This document shows positions 34,818-43,365 of a DNA stretch of 64,000 nt, piece by piece. Source of the stretch: Geovibrio ferrireducens (GTDB lineage: Bacteria; Chrysiogenota; Deferribacteres; Deferribacterales; Geovibrionaceae); NCBI RefSeq assembly GCF_026226615.1, contig NZ_JAJAPB010000001.1, forward strand, positions 124,001-188,000, in the 5' to 3' direction. Position 1 is the first letter of the stretch, and each line of letters begins with the position of its first letter. The position numbers were made by a program, and so were the translations under genes. Under the pieces are notes generated by a model. That model was not told the origin of the DNA and made no database searches. It saw nothing but the letters and a program-made list of their open reading frames with translations.

Positions 34818-34901
34818 ATGAATACCCGCTTTTTTTTCTCAAACCCATCATATCAGCATTAAAGCGGCTAAACAATAAAATGATCTTTCATCTTTTCCTG
34901 T

Positions 34902-34930
34902 TTGTCTTCCTTCATATGTTGTTGTATTTT
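34902..34930 (+). promoter_or_regulatory. Promoter-like pair abutting the mshI-like start codon (leaderless candidate)
   Basis: TTGTCT (34902-34907), a 17-nt spacer and TATTTT (34925-34930); the ATG is at 34936, 5 nt past the -10. There is no Shine-Dalgarno sequence. Confidence 0.45.
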
Positions 34931-34935
34931 TATTT

Positions 34936-36279
34936 ATGAAATTTTTAGCCGCAGAGTTTGAAGGAAACAGAACGGACACAGCGTCCCGCGCCGCCCTTTT
35001 TGAAAAGAGAAAAGGGCTCTTCGTCCTTTCGGGGGTATTCTCCGCAAAGGCGGATGACCTGCTTTCCGTAAAGGGGAGCGAATCACTGGTTATCTGCTGC
35101 GGCTGCCCTGATTTCTCCGCCGAGACAGTTTATGCTCCCGCCGCGCTGAAAGGCTCATCTCTCAGGCTTTTTCTTAAATCAAAGTCCATGAAGTCCGGCG
35201 AAAGAAGCACCGCTGTCTTCGGAAAATGCTCAAACACCGCAGACTCAGGCGAAAAGGAATGCCCGGTATATATAATGCCTGACAGAACATACGAGCAGGA
35301 GAGCGGGCTGGACTATGAACAGCGCACCGCCGCGGATATATTCACGCTCTCCCCCGCTGCCCTCTGCGGGATAAGCGCTGCCCAGTACCCGGACAGAACC
35401 GTTGTTCACGCATATGCGGATGAAAATAAAGTAATAATCACCGCCTCAGCCGGAGAGAACATATTATACGCCAGAACTGCCCCATGTCAGGACGGAACAG
35501 CACTTGCAGACGAGCTTGATCTGACTATGGCCTACATCACAAGAAACAGGGGCATAAGCCCTGACCTGCTGCTGCTCTCCGGCCTGTTCGCAACAGACGG
35601 GCACACGGCGGACGAAGTGCGCAAAGCACAGACAGTGCAGGCCGTCTGCGCCGCTCCCGATGGACTGCTCAGCGAATGCACGTTTGATGCGTTTCATAAA
35701 ATAATACTCCCCTTCGGTGCTGTGCTGAACGGAGCAAAGTTTGACTTCACACCCGAAAAATACAGAAAGAAGAAGGCATTCGCAAAAACAATGCTGGTTC
35801 TCAACTCGCTCCTTCTGGTGCTTCTTGTTGCGTTCACAGCACTGAATCTCCATATGTTCTCCTCCTACAAAACAAAGATGGAGAAACTCACAAAAGCCGC
35901 TTCCGCCCTGCGGACTGACAGGGAAAAAACAGCGGAGCTTCTCGCCTCCTCGCCTTCTTCCGGGTATCTGCTTACCTACCTTGAACTTCTCTCTGACAGA
36001 AACAAAAACCCCATAAGGCACTTGCAGGCTGTGGAGCCGCTTATAATGCACATAGGGTTTGACAGGGTGATAATCAGCAGGACAGACCCCCTTGTGGTTG
36101 CCTCCTCAAAGGAGTTCGGCACTCTCAACTCCCTCACAGAGTTTGAGGAGGAGATAAAGGCGGAGATAAACCGCCTGCAGTCCCTGAAATACAGCGTTAA
36201 AAACGAAAGCAGATTCAGCTATGACGACCTCACAGCCCATGTGAAACTCAGCATAAAAGCTCAGGGGGAGGCGGAATGA
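34936..36279 (+). CDS. MshI/PilM-PilN-like assembly platform protein
   Basis: A 447-residue protein laid out like GspL or a PilM-PilN fusion: a cytoplasmic N-terminal region (about 1-275), one membrane helix (TMLVLNSLLLVLLVAFTALN, about 285-308), then a periplasmic coiled coil and ferredoxin-like end. FTPEKYRKKKAFAK just before the helix matches the PilN/MshI pattern. Sequence identity to named proteins is weak and the call leans on architecture and position: it heads an operon that continues with PilO-like, GspC/MshK-like, MshL secretin and TPR genes. The 3' end overlaps the next gene by 4 nt (ATGA). Confidence 0.7.
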   Translation: MKFLAAEFEGNRTDTASRAALFEKRKGLFVLSGVFSAKADDLLSVKGSESLVICCGCPDFSAETVYAPAALKGSSLRLFLKSKSMKSGERSTAVFGKCSNTADSGEKECPVYIMPDRTYEQESGLDYEQRTAADIFTLSPAALCGISAAQYPDRTVVHAYADENKVIITASAGENILYARTAPCQDGTALADELDLTMAYITRNRGISPDLLLLSGLFATDGHTADEVRKAQTVQAVCAAPDGLLSECTFDAFHKIILPFGAVLNGAKFDFTPEKYRKKKAFAKTMLVLNSLLLVLLVAFTALNLHMFSSYKTKMEKLTKAASALRTDREKTAELLASSPSSGYLLTYLELLSDRNKNPIRHLQAVEPLIMHIGFDRVIISRTDPLVVASSKEFGTLNSLTEFEEEIKAEINRLQSLKYSVKNESRFSYDDLTAHVKLSIKAQGEAE

Positions 36280-36785
36280 AGATATTGGGCAGCTACAGGC
36301 TGTTTCTTCTGCTCCTTGCCGCATGCGCCGCCACGGCGGGCATAGGCTTAACTGCGCTGAGGCTCAATAACGCCGCGGATACGGCTCTGGCGGATATTAA
36401 TGTGCGCGCTGCGGTGCTCAACGCAGAAAAAGCAGGGGAAAAAATTGATGCCCTGCACGAAGCTGCGGAAAATGCAGATATATTCATTTTCTCCGAAAGC
36501 GATGCCCGCAAGTGGTTTCTGGATGCGCTGGACAGCTTTCTCAAGAAATACGATGCAAAAGTTGTCACCCCCATGCAGAAAACCGACAGCGCATTCCGCA
36601 GCCGGGTTTCATTCCGCTTTACGCCGAAAACACCGACCGAACTGGCCATACTGCTGGAATATATGGAAAACTCGGTTGCCCCCGTCTTCATAATAGAGAG
36701 CACAGCCTTCATCAGCACTGAAAAGGAAAGATACATAAACGTCACGGCGGAGATAATCCAGCCATTTTACGGAGGCGGCAAATGA
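36276..36785 (+). CDS. PilO/MshJ-like inner-membrane protein
   Basis: A 169-residue bitopic protein: short cytoplasmic tail, one membrane helix (LFLLLLAACAATAGIGLTAL), coiled coil, and a ferredoxin-like periplasmic domain (ELAILLEYMENSVAPVFIIE) as in PilO/GspM/MshJ. These pair with the PilN-like protein in the inner-membrane platform. It overlaps both neighbours by 4 nt. The identity is by architecture and gene order rather than strong motifs. Confidence 0.65.
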   Translation: MKILGSYRLFLLLLAACAATAGIGLTALRLNNAADTALADINVRAAVLNAEKAGEKIDALHEAAENADIFIFSESDARKWFLDALDSFLKKYDAKVVTPMQKTDSAFRSRVSFRFTPKTPTELAILLEYMENSVAPVFIIESTAFISTEKERYINVTAEIIQPFYGGGK

Positions 36786-37312
36786 GAGCGGGCATTAAGG
36801 AGATCCTGATGATTGCTCTTCCTTTTGTGATAGCCTTCGGCGCTGTGTACGGCGTTTCCCTCGGCGGCGAGTACCTCATTATGCCTGCGGAAAAACGAAT
36901 AGAACGCCTGCCCTCCTCTGCCGACAGCGCTTTGCGGGCATACAGCGACCAGGCCTTCCGCCTCAGCAGTGCCGCCCTGCCTGAAAAAACGGAACGCTTC
37001 ACACTGCGCCCTCTGGATGACGGCGGGCTGATAGCCCAGTTTGATAATTCTGACATATACGAAAAGCTCGCAGCCGAAGAAAATGCCGGACCCGCAGAGG
37101 CCGCAGCGGTGAGAGAAGAGCCCGAAGGCCCGCCTAAATACAGAATAAGCTCCATCCTCAAAGGGGAAGACAGGACATTCGCCGTAATTAACGGTAAAAT
37201 ATATCACAGAGGAGATAAAATCTCCGAAGACGAACACATAGCGCGTATTGATACACGCAGGATTCTTCTTAAAGGCAAATGGGGTGAAAGATGGATTGCC
37301 GTAAGCTTCTGA
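36782..37312 (+). CDS. MshK/PilP/GspC-like periplasmic linker protein
   Basis: A 176-residue protein with an N-terminal membrane anchor (ILMIALPFVIAFGAVYGVSL), a variable linker, and a C-terminal HR-like beta domain (YRISSILKGEDRTFAVINGK, IYHRGDKISEDEHIARID) like GspC/PilP/MshK. That domain docks onto the secretin. It overlaps the PilO-like gene by 4 nt and the secretin gene by 22 nt. Confidence 0.75.
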   Translation: MRAGIKEILMIALPFVIAFGAVYGVSLGGEYLIMPAEKRIERLPSSADSALRAYSDQAFRLSSAALPEKTERFTLRPLDDGGLIAQFDNSDIYEKLAAEENAGPAEAAAVREEPEGPPKYRISSILKGEDRTFAVINGKIYHRGDKISEDEHIARIDTRRILLKGKWGERWIAVSF

Positions 37313-38808
37313 CAGTTATGTTCACTATGATTTTTATCTTCGCCTGCTCCGCTAAAAAGCCGGAGCCCCCTGCGGCGCAGACGGAGGAACCTGCAAAATC
37401 TGAGCAGAAGGAAGTAAGACTGCCGCCTCCGCCGCCGCCTGTTTTCGGCGGAGAGCTCAAAAAGCCCGATCCCCTTGAAGGACGCTACATAACCGTAAGC
37501 GCCGTTGAAGCGCCGCTGTCCTCAATCCTTTACATGGCAGCGGCCGAATCCGGCATGAACCTTGTGATAAGCCCCGAAATAGACATCAACAGACCCGTCA
37601 CCCTTAACCTCAACCGCCTGCCCGCAAGGGAGGCACTGAACATCATCACTGAAACAGCCGGAATATATTTTGAGACTGACGGCAACATACTCCGCATAAG
37701 ACCGCTGACTGCAAAAACATATAAGATCCCGTACGTCCACACCGTCACTGCCTACTCATCCAGACTGGGCGGGGATATAATCGGCGGCGCGGCTGAAAGC
37801 GCCGGTACTATGGCAGGTTCATACAACCTCGAATTCACCAACCCCGGCGAACGGAACGACCTGTACAGACAGATAACCGAAGGGGTGCGCAGCATCATTT
37901 TCCCCGGCAGGAACACAGACTCCGGCAGTGACACTAAAACTGCGGAGTTCTCCCCGTCCGGAGAGGGGTTCAGCCTCAATATGTTCACCGGCATACTCAC
38001 TGTTCAGGCGGGCAGGGGCAAGATACAGCTTATAGACAGATACATGGATGCTGTGCTGAAAGAGACATCAAAGCAGGTGCTCATAGAAGCCAAAATGGTG
38101 GAAGTGACACTTAACGACATAAATTCCTACGGCATAAACTGGGACAATTTTTTCTTCAACGACCAGCTCCGCTACAGGCAGAACTTCGCTACCTCCAGCG
38201 CAGCGGCGCTTGAGAACATAGGTCTTACTCCTGTTGCGGCAATCTCATACGCATCCGGCGGTGCAAACGGTCTGCTTAATCTTATCTCCCAGCAGGGCAA
38301 GATAGAAACCCTCGGAAACCCGCGGATACGTGTTGTAAACGGTCAGAGCGCGATAATCTCCTCAGGCAGCCTTATCCCCTACTGGGAAAAGAACGTTGAG
38401 GACGGTGAAGACCTCCGCCGCGTTGTCAGCTACAACAGGATAACCATTCTGGACGGTATAATGCTCGGCGTTACCCCTTACATACACGATGACGGAACAA
38501 TAACCCTGAATATTATCCCCGTCTCAACCATGGCTGAAAAGGACAAGGTTCAGCTTGGCGAGGAGGGGGAGATTGTTGCCAGCTTTCCCGTTCTGAACCT
38601 GAAGGAGGCGGGCACTGTACTCAATGTCCGCAACGGTGAAACGGTTGTTCTGGGCGGAATGATAGACAATTATGAGGAGAACACCGAACAGCGTGTTCCC
38701 TTCCTAGGCGACCTACCCATTGTGGGAACCCTGTTTAAATCGGTTAACAAGCGGAAGGTTAAGAAGGAGCTTGTGATTTTTATAAAAACATCGGTGATAA
38801 ACATTTGA
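37291..38808 (+). CDS. mshL: MshL-type secretin (lipoprotein)
   Basis: A 505-residue outer-membrane secretin. The signal peptide ends in a lipobox (IFIFAC, lipidated Cys19), then a proline-rich linker, N-domains (ITVSAVEAPLSSILYMAAAE, REALNIITETAGIYFETDGN), and the secretin core (KQVLIEAKMVEVTLNDINSY, GNPRIRVVNGQSAII, VLNVRNGETVVLGGMIDN, RVPFLGDLPIVGTLFKS). The length and VLIEAKMVEVTL…GINW region fit MshL of MSHA pili better than GspD (about 650) or PilQ. ATG 37291 is chosen; ATG 37318 would leave too short a signal peptide. The 3' end overlaps the TPR gene. Confidence 0.9.
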   Translation: MDCRKLLTVMFTMIFIFACSAKKPEPPAAQTEEPAKSEQKEVRLPPPPPPVFGGELKKPDPLEGRYITVSAVEAPLSSILYMAAAESGMNLVISPEIDINRPVTLNLNRLPAREALNIITETAGIYFETDGNILRIRPLTAKTYKIPYVHTVTAYSSRLGGDIIGGAAESAGTMAGSYNLEFTNPGERNDLYRQITEGVRSIIFPGRNTDSGSDTKTAEFSPSGEGFSLNMFTGILTVQAGRGKIQLIDRYMDAVLKETSKQVLIEAKMVEVTLNDINSYGINWDNFFFNDQLRYRQNFATSSAAALENIGLTPVAAISYASGGANGLLNLISQQGKIETLGNPRIRVVNGQSAIISSGSLIPYWEKNVEDGEDLRRVVSYNRITILDGIMLGVTPYIHDDGTITLNIIPVSTMAEKDKVQLGEEGEIVASFPVLNLKEAGTVLNVRNGETVVLGGMIDNYEENTEQRVPFLGDLPIVGTLFKSVNKRKVKKELVIFIKTSVINI

Positions 38809-39674
38809 AAAAGCTGATAGCCTCCTCACTCACGGCTCTGTGCATAGGTTTTTTTGCCGGCAGTAAGTTTCAGCCTGCGCCGCCGGATACAGAAGCGCCC
38901 GCAGAAAGCGCAGAGAGGGAATTATCCTTCGCTGATTCCGGCCTGAAAGAAAAAACTGCGCCAAAAAGCGCAGCGGTTCTGCCGGATGATTTATACATCA
39001 GACTCAGGAACGAGGCGGAAAAACCCGCCCTGAAAAAAACCGGTCAGACCGCAGTGCAGACTGCTCCCCTGACCGCGCCGGAGCCTCCGTTCATTGAGGA
39101 CAGCGCATCAAAGGCGCACAGGGAGGCCGCATCCGGCATTAAGGCACTGAACAGCGGCGACTGCGCCAAGGCCTCCGTCTATCTGGAAAAGGCGTACTCC
39201 CTTAAAAAAGACAGAAACATCCTCTCCCATTACATGACTGCCCTCCTCCTCTGCGGTGAGGCGGAAAAAGCGGCATCGCTCGCCCCGGCGGCGGATGCGG
39301 ATACTCTGGCGGATGTGATCGAGGCGGCGGTTAAGGCTTCAGCCCACAGGGCTGCCGTTGTTCTCTTTGAAACGCTGGAGATAAAGGGAAGCGGAAAACT
39401 TATGAACGCAGCCGGACTGGCGTATGAAGCATCCGGAAATACGGGAAAAGCGGTTCTGATGTACAAGGAAGCCTACAGGCTTAACCCGGCAGACCCTTTC
39501 ATTTCTTTCTCAAGGGCAAGGGCCGCTGATATGGAAGAGGATTATGCCGAGGCAGTATTTCTGTACGAAATAACAGCCGCCGCGGCTGCCGGAGCAGAGC
39601 TTAAGAAATATTCGGTAACAAGAAGCGCCCAGATCAGGGAACACCTTGCCGCCGGAGCTCCGAAAACTCCTTGA
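38805..39674 (+). CDS. MshN-like TPR protein with N-terminal anchor
   Basis: A 289-residue protein: N-terminal membrane anchor (LIASSLTALCIGFFAGSKF), charged linker, then three or so TPR units (ALNSGDCAKASVYLEKAYSL, NAAGLAYEASGNTGKAVLMY, KEAYRLNPADPFISFSRARA). The position after MshL and the TPRs match MshN. The start is TTG overlapping the secretin stop (TTGA). The 3' end runs 41 nt into the convergent glycosyltransferase gene. Confidence 0.72.
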   Translation: MKKLIASSLTALCIGFFAGSKFQPAPPDTEAPAESAERELSFADSGLKEKTAPKSAAVLPDDLYIRLRNEAEKPALKKTGQTAVQTAPLTAPEPPFIEDSASKAHREAASGIKALNSGDCAKASVYLEKAYSLKKDRNILSHYMTALLLCGEAEKAASLAPAADADTLADVIEAAVKASAHRAAVVLFETLEIKGSGKLMNAAGLAYEASGNTGKAVLMYKEAYRLNPADPFISFSRARAADMEEDYAEAVFLYEITAAAAAGAELKKYSVTRSAQIREHLAAGAPKTP

Positions 39675-40590
39675 CCTCTTTTATTATGTAAGGTTTCTTA
39701 TCCTGACTTTCAAAATATGTTCTCAGCACCTGCTCTGCGATAAAGCCGGAGGAGACAAGCTGTATACCCCCCAGTGTCAGCACAACACCGAGAAGAAGAA
39801 GCGGCCTGCCCCAGATATTCTGCCCGAACAGCTTGAGGACTATCATATACAGGTTGATAAGCATGCCGAAAAACAAACCGAAAAAACCCAGAGTGCCGAA
39901 AAGGTGCATGGGGCGCTGTGAATATTTCTTAAGGAAAAGGACAAGCATCAGATCGCTTATAACCTTTGTGGTTCTGGCTATTCCGTATTTTGACTGACCA
40001 TATCTCCGGGGATGGTGGCGCACATCCATTTCATCAATCTTCGCCCCCTGAAGCACGGCAAGAACAGGGATAAACCTGTGCATCTCCCCGTAGAGGCCGA
40101 GGTTTTTTGCTATGTCCTGCTTAAACAGCTTCAGTGTACAGCCGTAGTCATGTATGTAAACCCCGGTAAGGCGGGCTATGAGCTTGTTGGCTATGCTGCT
40201 GGGGAGCTTTCGCAGTATGAAGCCGTCCTGTCTTTTCAGCCTTCTTCCCGCCACAACGTCCAGCCCTTCGCGTTCAAGCTTTTCTATCATTGCGGGTATA
40301 TCTTCGGGATCATTCTGCAAATCGCCGTCTATTGTGGCTATGTAGTCACCGTCTGCATAGTCTATTCCGGCCGCCATAGCAGGTGTCTGCCCGAAGTTGC
40401 GCTTAAAGCGGATCAGAAGCGTGCGTTCATCCGCATACTGTTCCACCATCTCCACTGTTTTATCCCGTGAGCCGTCATCCACAAGGATGATCTCGTAATC
40501 TATGCCTGAAAGAGCGCTTCTGGTCTTTTCCAGAAACGGCTTTATGCTCGCCTCTTCGTTGTAAAGAGGAACCACGACTGAAAGTTTCAT
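39634..40590 (-). CDS. Polyprenyl-phosphate glycosyltransferase (GT2, ArnC/DPM1-like)
   Basis: A 318-residue membrane glycosyltransferase. The GT2 domain has LSVVVPLYNEEASI, IILVDDGSRDKTVEMV, ATIDGDLQNDPEDIPAMI and the QDGFILRKLPSSIANKLIAR region, then two C-terminal membrane helices (FGTLGFFGLFFGMLINLYMI and LLLLGVVLTLGGIQLVSSGF). Such enzymes load a sugar onto undecaprenyl phosphate for transfer outside the membrane. ATG 40590 follows GGAGG. It overlaps the upstream GT39 gene (ATGA), forming an ArnC/ArnT-like donor-transferase pair. The sugar is unknown; no Arn biosynthesis genes are in the window. Confidence 0.92.
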   Translation of the reverse strand: MKLSVVVPLYNEEASIKPFLEKTRSALSGIDYEIILVDDGSRDKTVEMVEQYADERTLLIRFKRNFGQTPAMAAGIDYADGDYIATIDGDLQNDPEDIPAMIEKLEREGLDVVAGRRLKRQDGFILRKLPSSIANKLIARLTGVYIHDYGCTLKLFKQDIAKNLGLYGEMHRFIPVLAVLQGAKIDEMDVRHHPRRYGQSKYGIARTTKVISDLMLVLFLKKYSQRPMHLFGTLGFFGLFFGMLINLYMIVLKLFGQNIWGRPLLLLGVVLTLGGIQLVSSGFIAEQVLRTYFESQDKKPYIIKEVKEFSELRRQGVP

Positions 40591-42122
40591 TCTGCCTCCG
40601 CAACCTGTATCAGACGATAACCCGCCCACTCTTTTATTGTAACATAGGGCCGCCCGATTTTTCCTGTTTTATCAGAGTCGATAAATACAAAGCCGCCTTC
40701 ATCCGGGAGATTTTTATCAGCGTTCTTTCCGTAATACACATTAAAAGACGGCACACTGGCTGTCCAGAGGTTGACCTTAATATTTCTCTCTGCCGTGTAC
40801 AGAGCGGCCTCCTTGACCGGAGCCTGCTTAATATCCGCAACAAGGGGGATGTACATTACATTAAGCGAAATAACCGTAAAAAATGCCAGAACAGCCACAA
40901 AGGTTCTGTAGCTGAGGGTTCTGATGAAGCTCATCACCAGCGACACGGCAAGCATGGCCGCAACCGGAACAGTGTATGACATATCAAGCCTGCGTGCCGC
41001 CTCCAGCAGCATTTCCGCGGAGGCTGTGCTGTTCACCTTCGCGGCAAAGGAAGGGATGATAAGAGGCAGACAAAGCAGAACGGCAAAATATATAAAAACA
41101 GGAACGGCAAAAAGCACCTTCTTCCTGTGGTTGTTAAAAACATAGGCGCAGAGGATGAAAAGCGGGGTCATCCCGCTGAGGATAAGGTGGGGGAGCTTGG
41201 TTCCGCTGAGGGCAAAAAATATGAATACGAAAAAGAACCAGATCATCATGTATCTGGAGAAAAAATCGTTCCAAAGCGGGCGCAGCCTTTTCAGAACACT
41301 GAACAGAAGCGATGTTCCGGGCAGAAGACCGGCAAGCAGAAGCGGAATGTAATATGCGAAGCCGCCCCCCTGCCCTTCTGCCGCCCCGCTGAACCTTCCG
41401 GGGTTATTTTTCGCAAGGAAGCCGTTTATGAACGCATCGCCGTATTCCATGTACTCAACAACATACCAGGGCAGAGCCACAAGGAGCATTATCCCAATCC
41501 CCACAGGGGAAAAGACAGCCCTTACCCACTCCTTCATCCTCCCTGCGGAAAGAAAAAACAGCGCACTCACTGCAAAAGGAACCAAAGCGGCAACAGGCCC
41601 CTTGGTCACAGCACCGAGACCGGCAGCGGCAAATGCCAGATAAACGTACTTTTTCCGCCCCGTTTCAAAATGCCTGTAGACGGCAAACATAGAGCCCGCA
41701 AGAAACATATTCAGCAGAATATCCGCCACGGCAAGCTTTGCGAATACGGAAACGATAACGGATGAACAGGCTATAAATGCGGAATTGAACGCCATCTCCT
41801 CGTTTCTGGTATCCTTGACAAAAAACAGAATGAGCAGAACCCACCCGCAGGCAGCCAGAACGGAAGGGAGGCGAAAGGCAAGCTCTCCTGCTCCGAAAAG
41901 ATTGACGGAAGCAGTCTGGAGCCAGTATATAAGGGGCGGATTATCAAAATCAGGTCTGCCGTCCATGTACGGCGTAAGGAAATCGCCCCCCTGCGCCATA
42001 GTCATGGAGCCTTGGGCGAACGTGCCTTCTGATGTGTCAAAAAGAGGATTTGAAGCCGCACCGAAGAAAAAGCTGAAAAAAATAAGCAGACAGAGCAGCA
42101 GGTATTTTAATGCACTCTTCAA
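40587..42122 (-). CDS. ArnT-like GT39/PMT-type glycosyltransferase
   Basis: A 511-residue integral membrane protein with about 11-12 helices. The periplasmic motif NPLFDTSEGTFAQGSMTMAQ then DFLTPYMDGRPDFDNPPLIY is the ArnT/PMT_2 signature (acidic residues of the first loop, then a substrate-binding strand). These enzymes move a sugar from a polyprenyl carrier to lipid A or protein. The start is TTG 42122 with GGTGG 6 nt upstream; a stop lies two codons before it. Its stop overlaps the GT2 start, so the two are co-translated. Confidence 0.9.
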   Translation of the reverse strand: MKSALKYLLLCLLIFFSFFFGAASNPLFDTSEGTFAQGSMTMAQGGDFLTPYMDGRPDFDNPPLIYWLQTASVNLFGAGELAFRLPSVLAACGWVLLILFFVKDTRNEEMAFNSAFIACSSVIVSVFAKLAVADILLNMFLAGSMFAVYRHFETGRKKYVYLAFAAAGLGAVTKGPVAALVPFAVSALFFLSAGRMKEWVRAVFSPVGIGIMLLVALPWYVVEYMEYGDAFINGFLAKNNPGRFSGAAEGQGGGFAYYIPLLLAGLLPGTSLLFSVLKRLRPLWNDFFSRYMMIWFFFVFIFFALSGTKLPHLILSGMTPLFILCAYVFNNHRKKVLFAVPVFIYFAVLLCLPLIIPSFAAKVNSTASAEMLLEAARRLDMSYTVPVAAMLAVSLVMSFIRTLSYRTFVAVLAFFTVISLNVMYIPLVADIKQAPVKEAALYTAERNIKVNLWTASVPSFNVYYGKNADKNLPDEGGFVFIDSDKTGKIGRPYVTIKEWAGYRLIQVAEAE

Positions 42123-42193
42123 TATTCACCACCATTTTGTCCCTAAGAAGAAGACTATCACAATAGCGGTATTATGGAAACATTTCAGTAAAA

Positions 42194-42898
42194 TCAGATG
42201 TGCGGAACTTTTATATTCATGCTCTCAAGCTGCTTCTCCACATATTCCATGTGTTCCAGCATATACTCGTATGCCTTTTCGGGGTTCCGGCTTTTTATGG
42301 AGTCAACTATCTTCCGGTGGAGACTGTCCACCTCTTTTGTGCCGCCTGTGGCTCTTATATGCCTGCGGACCTCGAAGGTGACTTTGGTTATCCACTCATA
42401 AATAGTGTTCATCACATGGACAATGAGAACATTGTGAGATGCATAGGAGATGAGGGCGTGAAAGCTGGCATCGCTTTCATAATCCTTTTCGGAATCCTCC
42501 ATTTCCAGCAGAAATTCCTCAAGCTGTTCTATCTCCTCATCAGTGGCGCGTTCCGCTGCGGCTCTTGCCGCCCATGTTTCAAGGATTTTGCGGAGTTCCA
42601 TGAGATCACCCATGGCATCCTCCTTGTTGAGCATTTCGGTAAAAGCCTGTGAAAGCACGGGGGAGGCGGCGGACTGAACATAAGTGCCGTCACCCTGAAT
42701 CTGCTTGAGAAAACCGTGAGCCTCAAGCTTCTGGAGAGCCTCCCTGAGTGTGGGTCGGCTGACCCCCATCTGTACAGCAAGCTCACGCTCGGAAGGCAGC
42801 TTTTCTCCGGGCTTAAGTTCGCCGCTGAGCACCAGATCTTTAAGCTGTCTGTAAATTTCGTCGCTCACTCTTTTTGGTTTTATCTTATGAAATCTCAT
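42194..42898 (-). CDS. FadR-subfamily GntR transcriptional regulator
   Basis: A 234-residue regulator. The winged helix-turn-helix LKPGEKLPSERELAVQMGVS, RPTLREALQKLEAHGF (about residues 28-65) is a GntR signature, followed by an FCD all-helical sensor domain (LMELRKILETWAARAAAERA, DASFHALISYASHN) whose Asp and His residues usually bind a metal. Ligands are typically organic acids; FadR-type regulators of lactate or pyruvate genes look similar. No metabolic target gene is adjacent: downstream on its strand, after a 71-nt gap, come the glycosyltransferases. Confidence 0.93.
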   Translation of the reverse strand: MRFHKIKPKRVSDEIYRQLKDLVLSGELKPGEKLPSERELAVQMGVSRPTLREALQKLEAHGFLKQIQGDGTYVQSAASPVLSQAFTEMLNKEDAMGDLMELRKILETWAARAAAERATDEEIEQLEEFLLEMEDSEKDYESDASFHALISYASHNVLIVHVMNTIYEWITKVTFEVRRHIRATGGTKEVDSLHRKIVDSIKSRNPEKAYEYMLEHMEYVEKQLESMNIKVPHI

Positions 42899-43365
42899 TC
42901 ACCCGACTCCGCACCAGATAATAATAAAACGGCGATATGACGCACCGCCGAAAATCAGACAGGAAAAGAACATATGCAAAAATTCAAGCCGAAAAAAGCA
43001 TTAATCCTCACTTAAAACAGAGCAGGCTTTAAGCAACATCCATCAAAGGTTTTACCTTTTTAAAGCCTTGCCATCCATTAACATATACTACAAACACCGC
43101 CTCATGGCAATGACTGAATACGCTGTTTTGAAAATTGCAGAACCGGAATACATGTGAATAAAAATCTTCTTTCATAGCCGCTGTTTTACTGCTGCTAAAA
43201 CTGCATATACACTTTATGAACAATTTTGGTATGGAATACTGGAAAATTTGAGTATATAATTCTTCTAATTATTTATCTGACTTAATAGCTGACTACGTGG
43301 TAAATTTTATTAAGAAATATAAAACTGCTGCAATTCTCCGGAATTCCGATCTATAAAAGGTTGTG
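42899..43365. other. Intergenic stretch of 467 bp, AT-rich, no gene recognised
   Basis: This gap lies between divergent genes. A 64-codon minus-strand frame (43029-43223) has no recognisable motif and no clear ribosome-binding site. TTGCCAT (43068-43074) and ATGGCAA (43104-43110) are inverted, and a TATAAT at 43255-43260 lies about 105 nt before the kinase gene. It could hold promoters, a small RNA or a decayed gene. Confidence 0.5.

Noticed and set aside
43029-43223. 64-codon minus-strand frame as a small gene
   Set aside because: No recognisable motif and no clear ribosome-binding site; kept only as a remark on the intergenic region.
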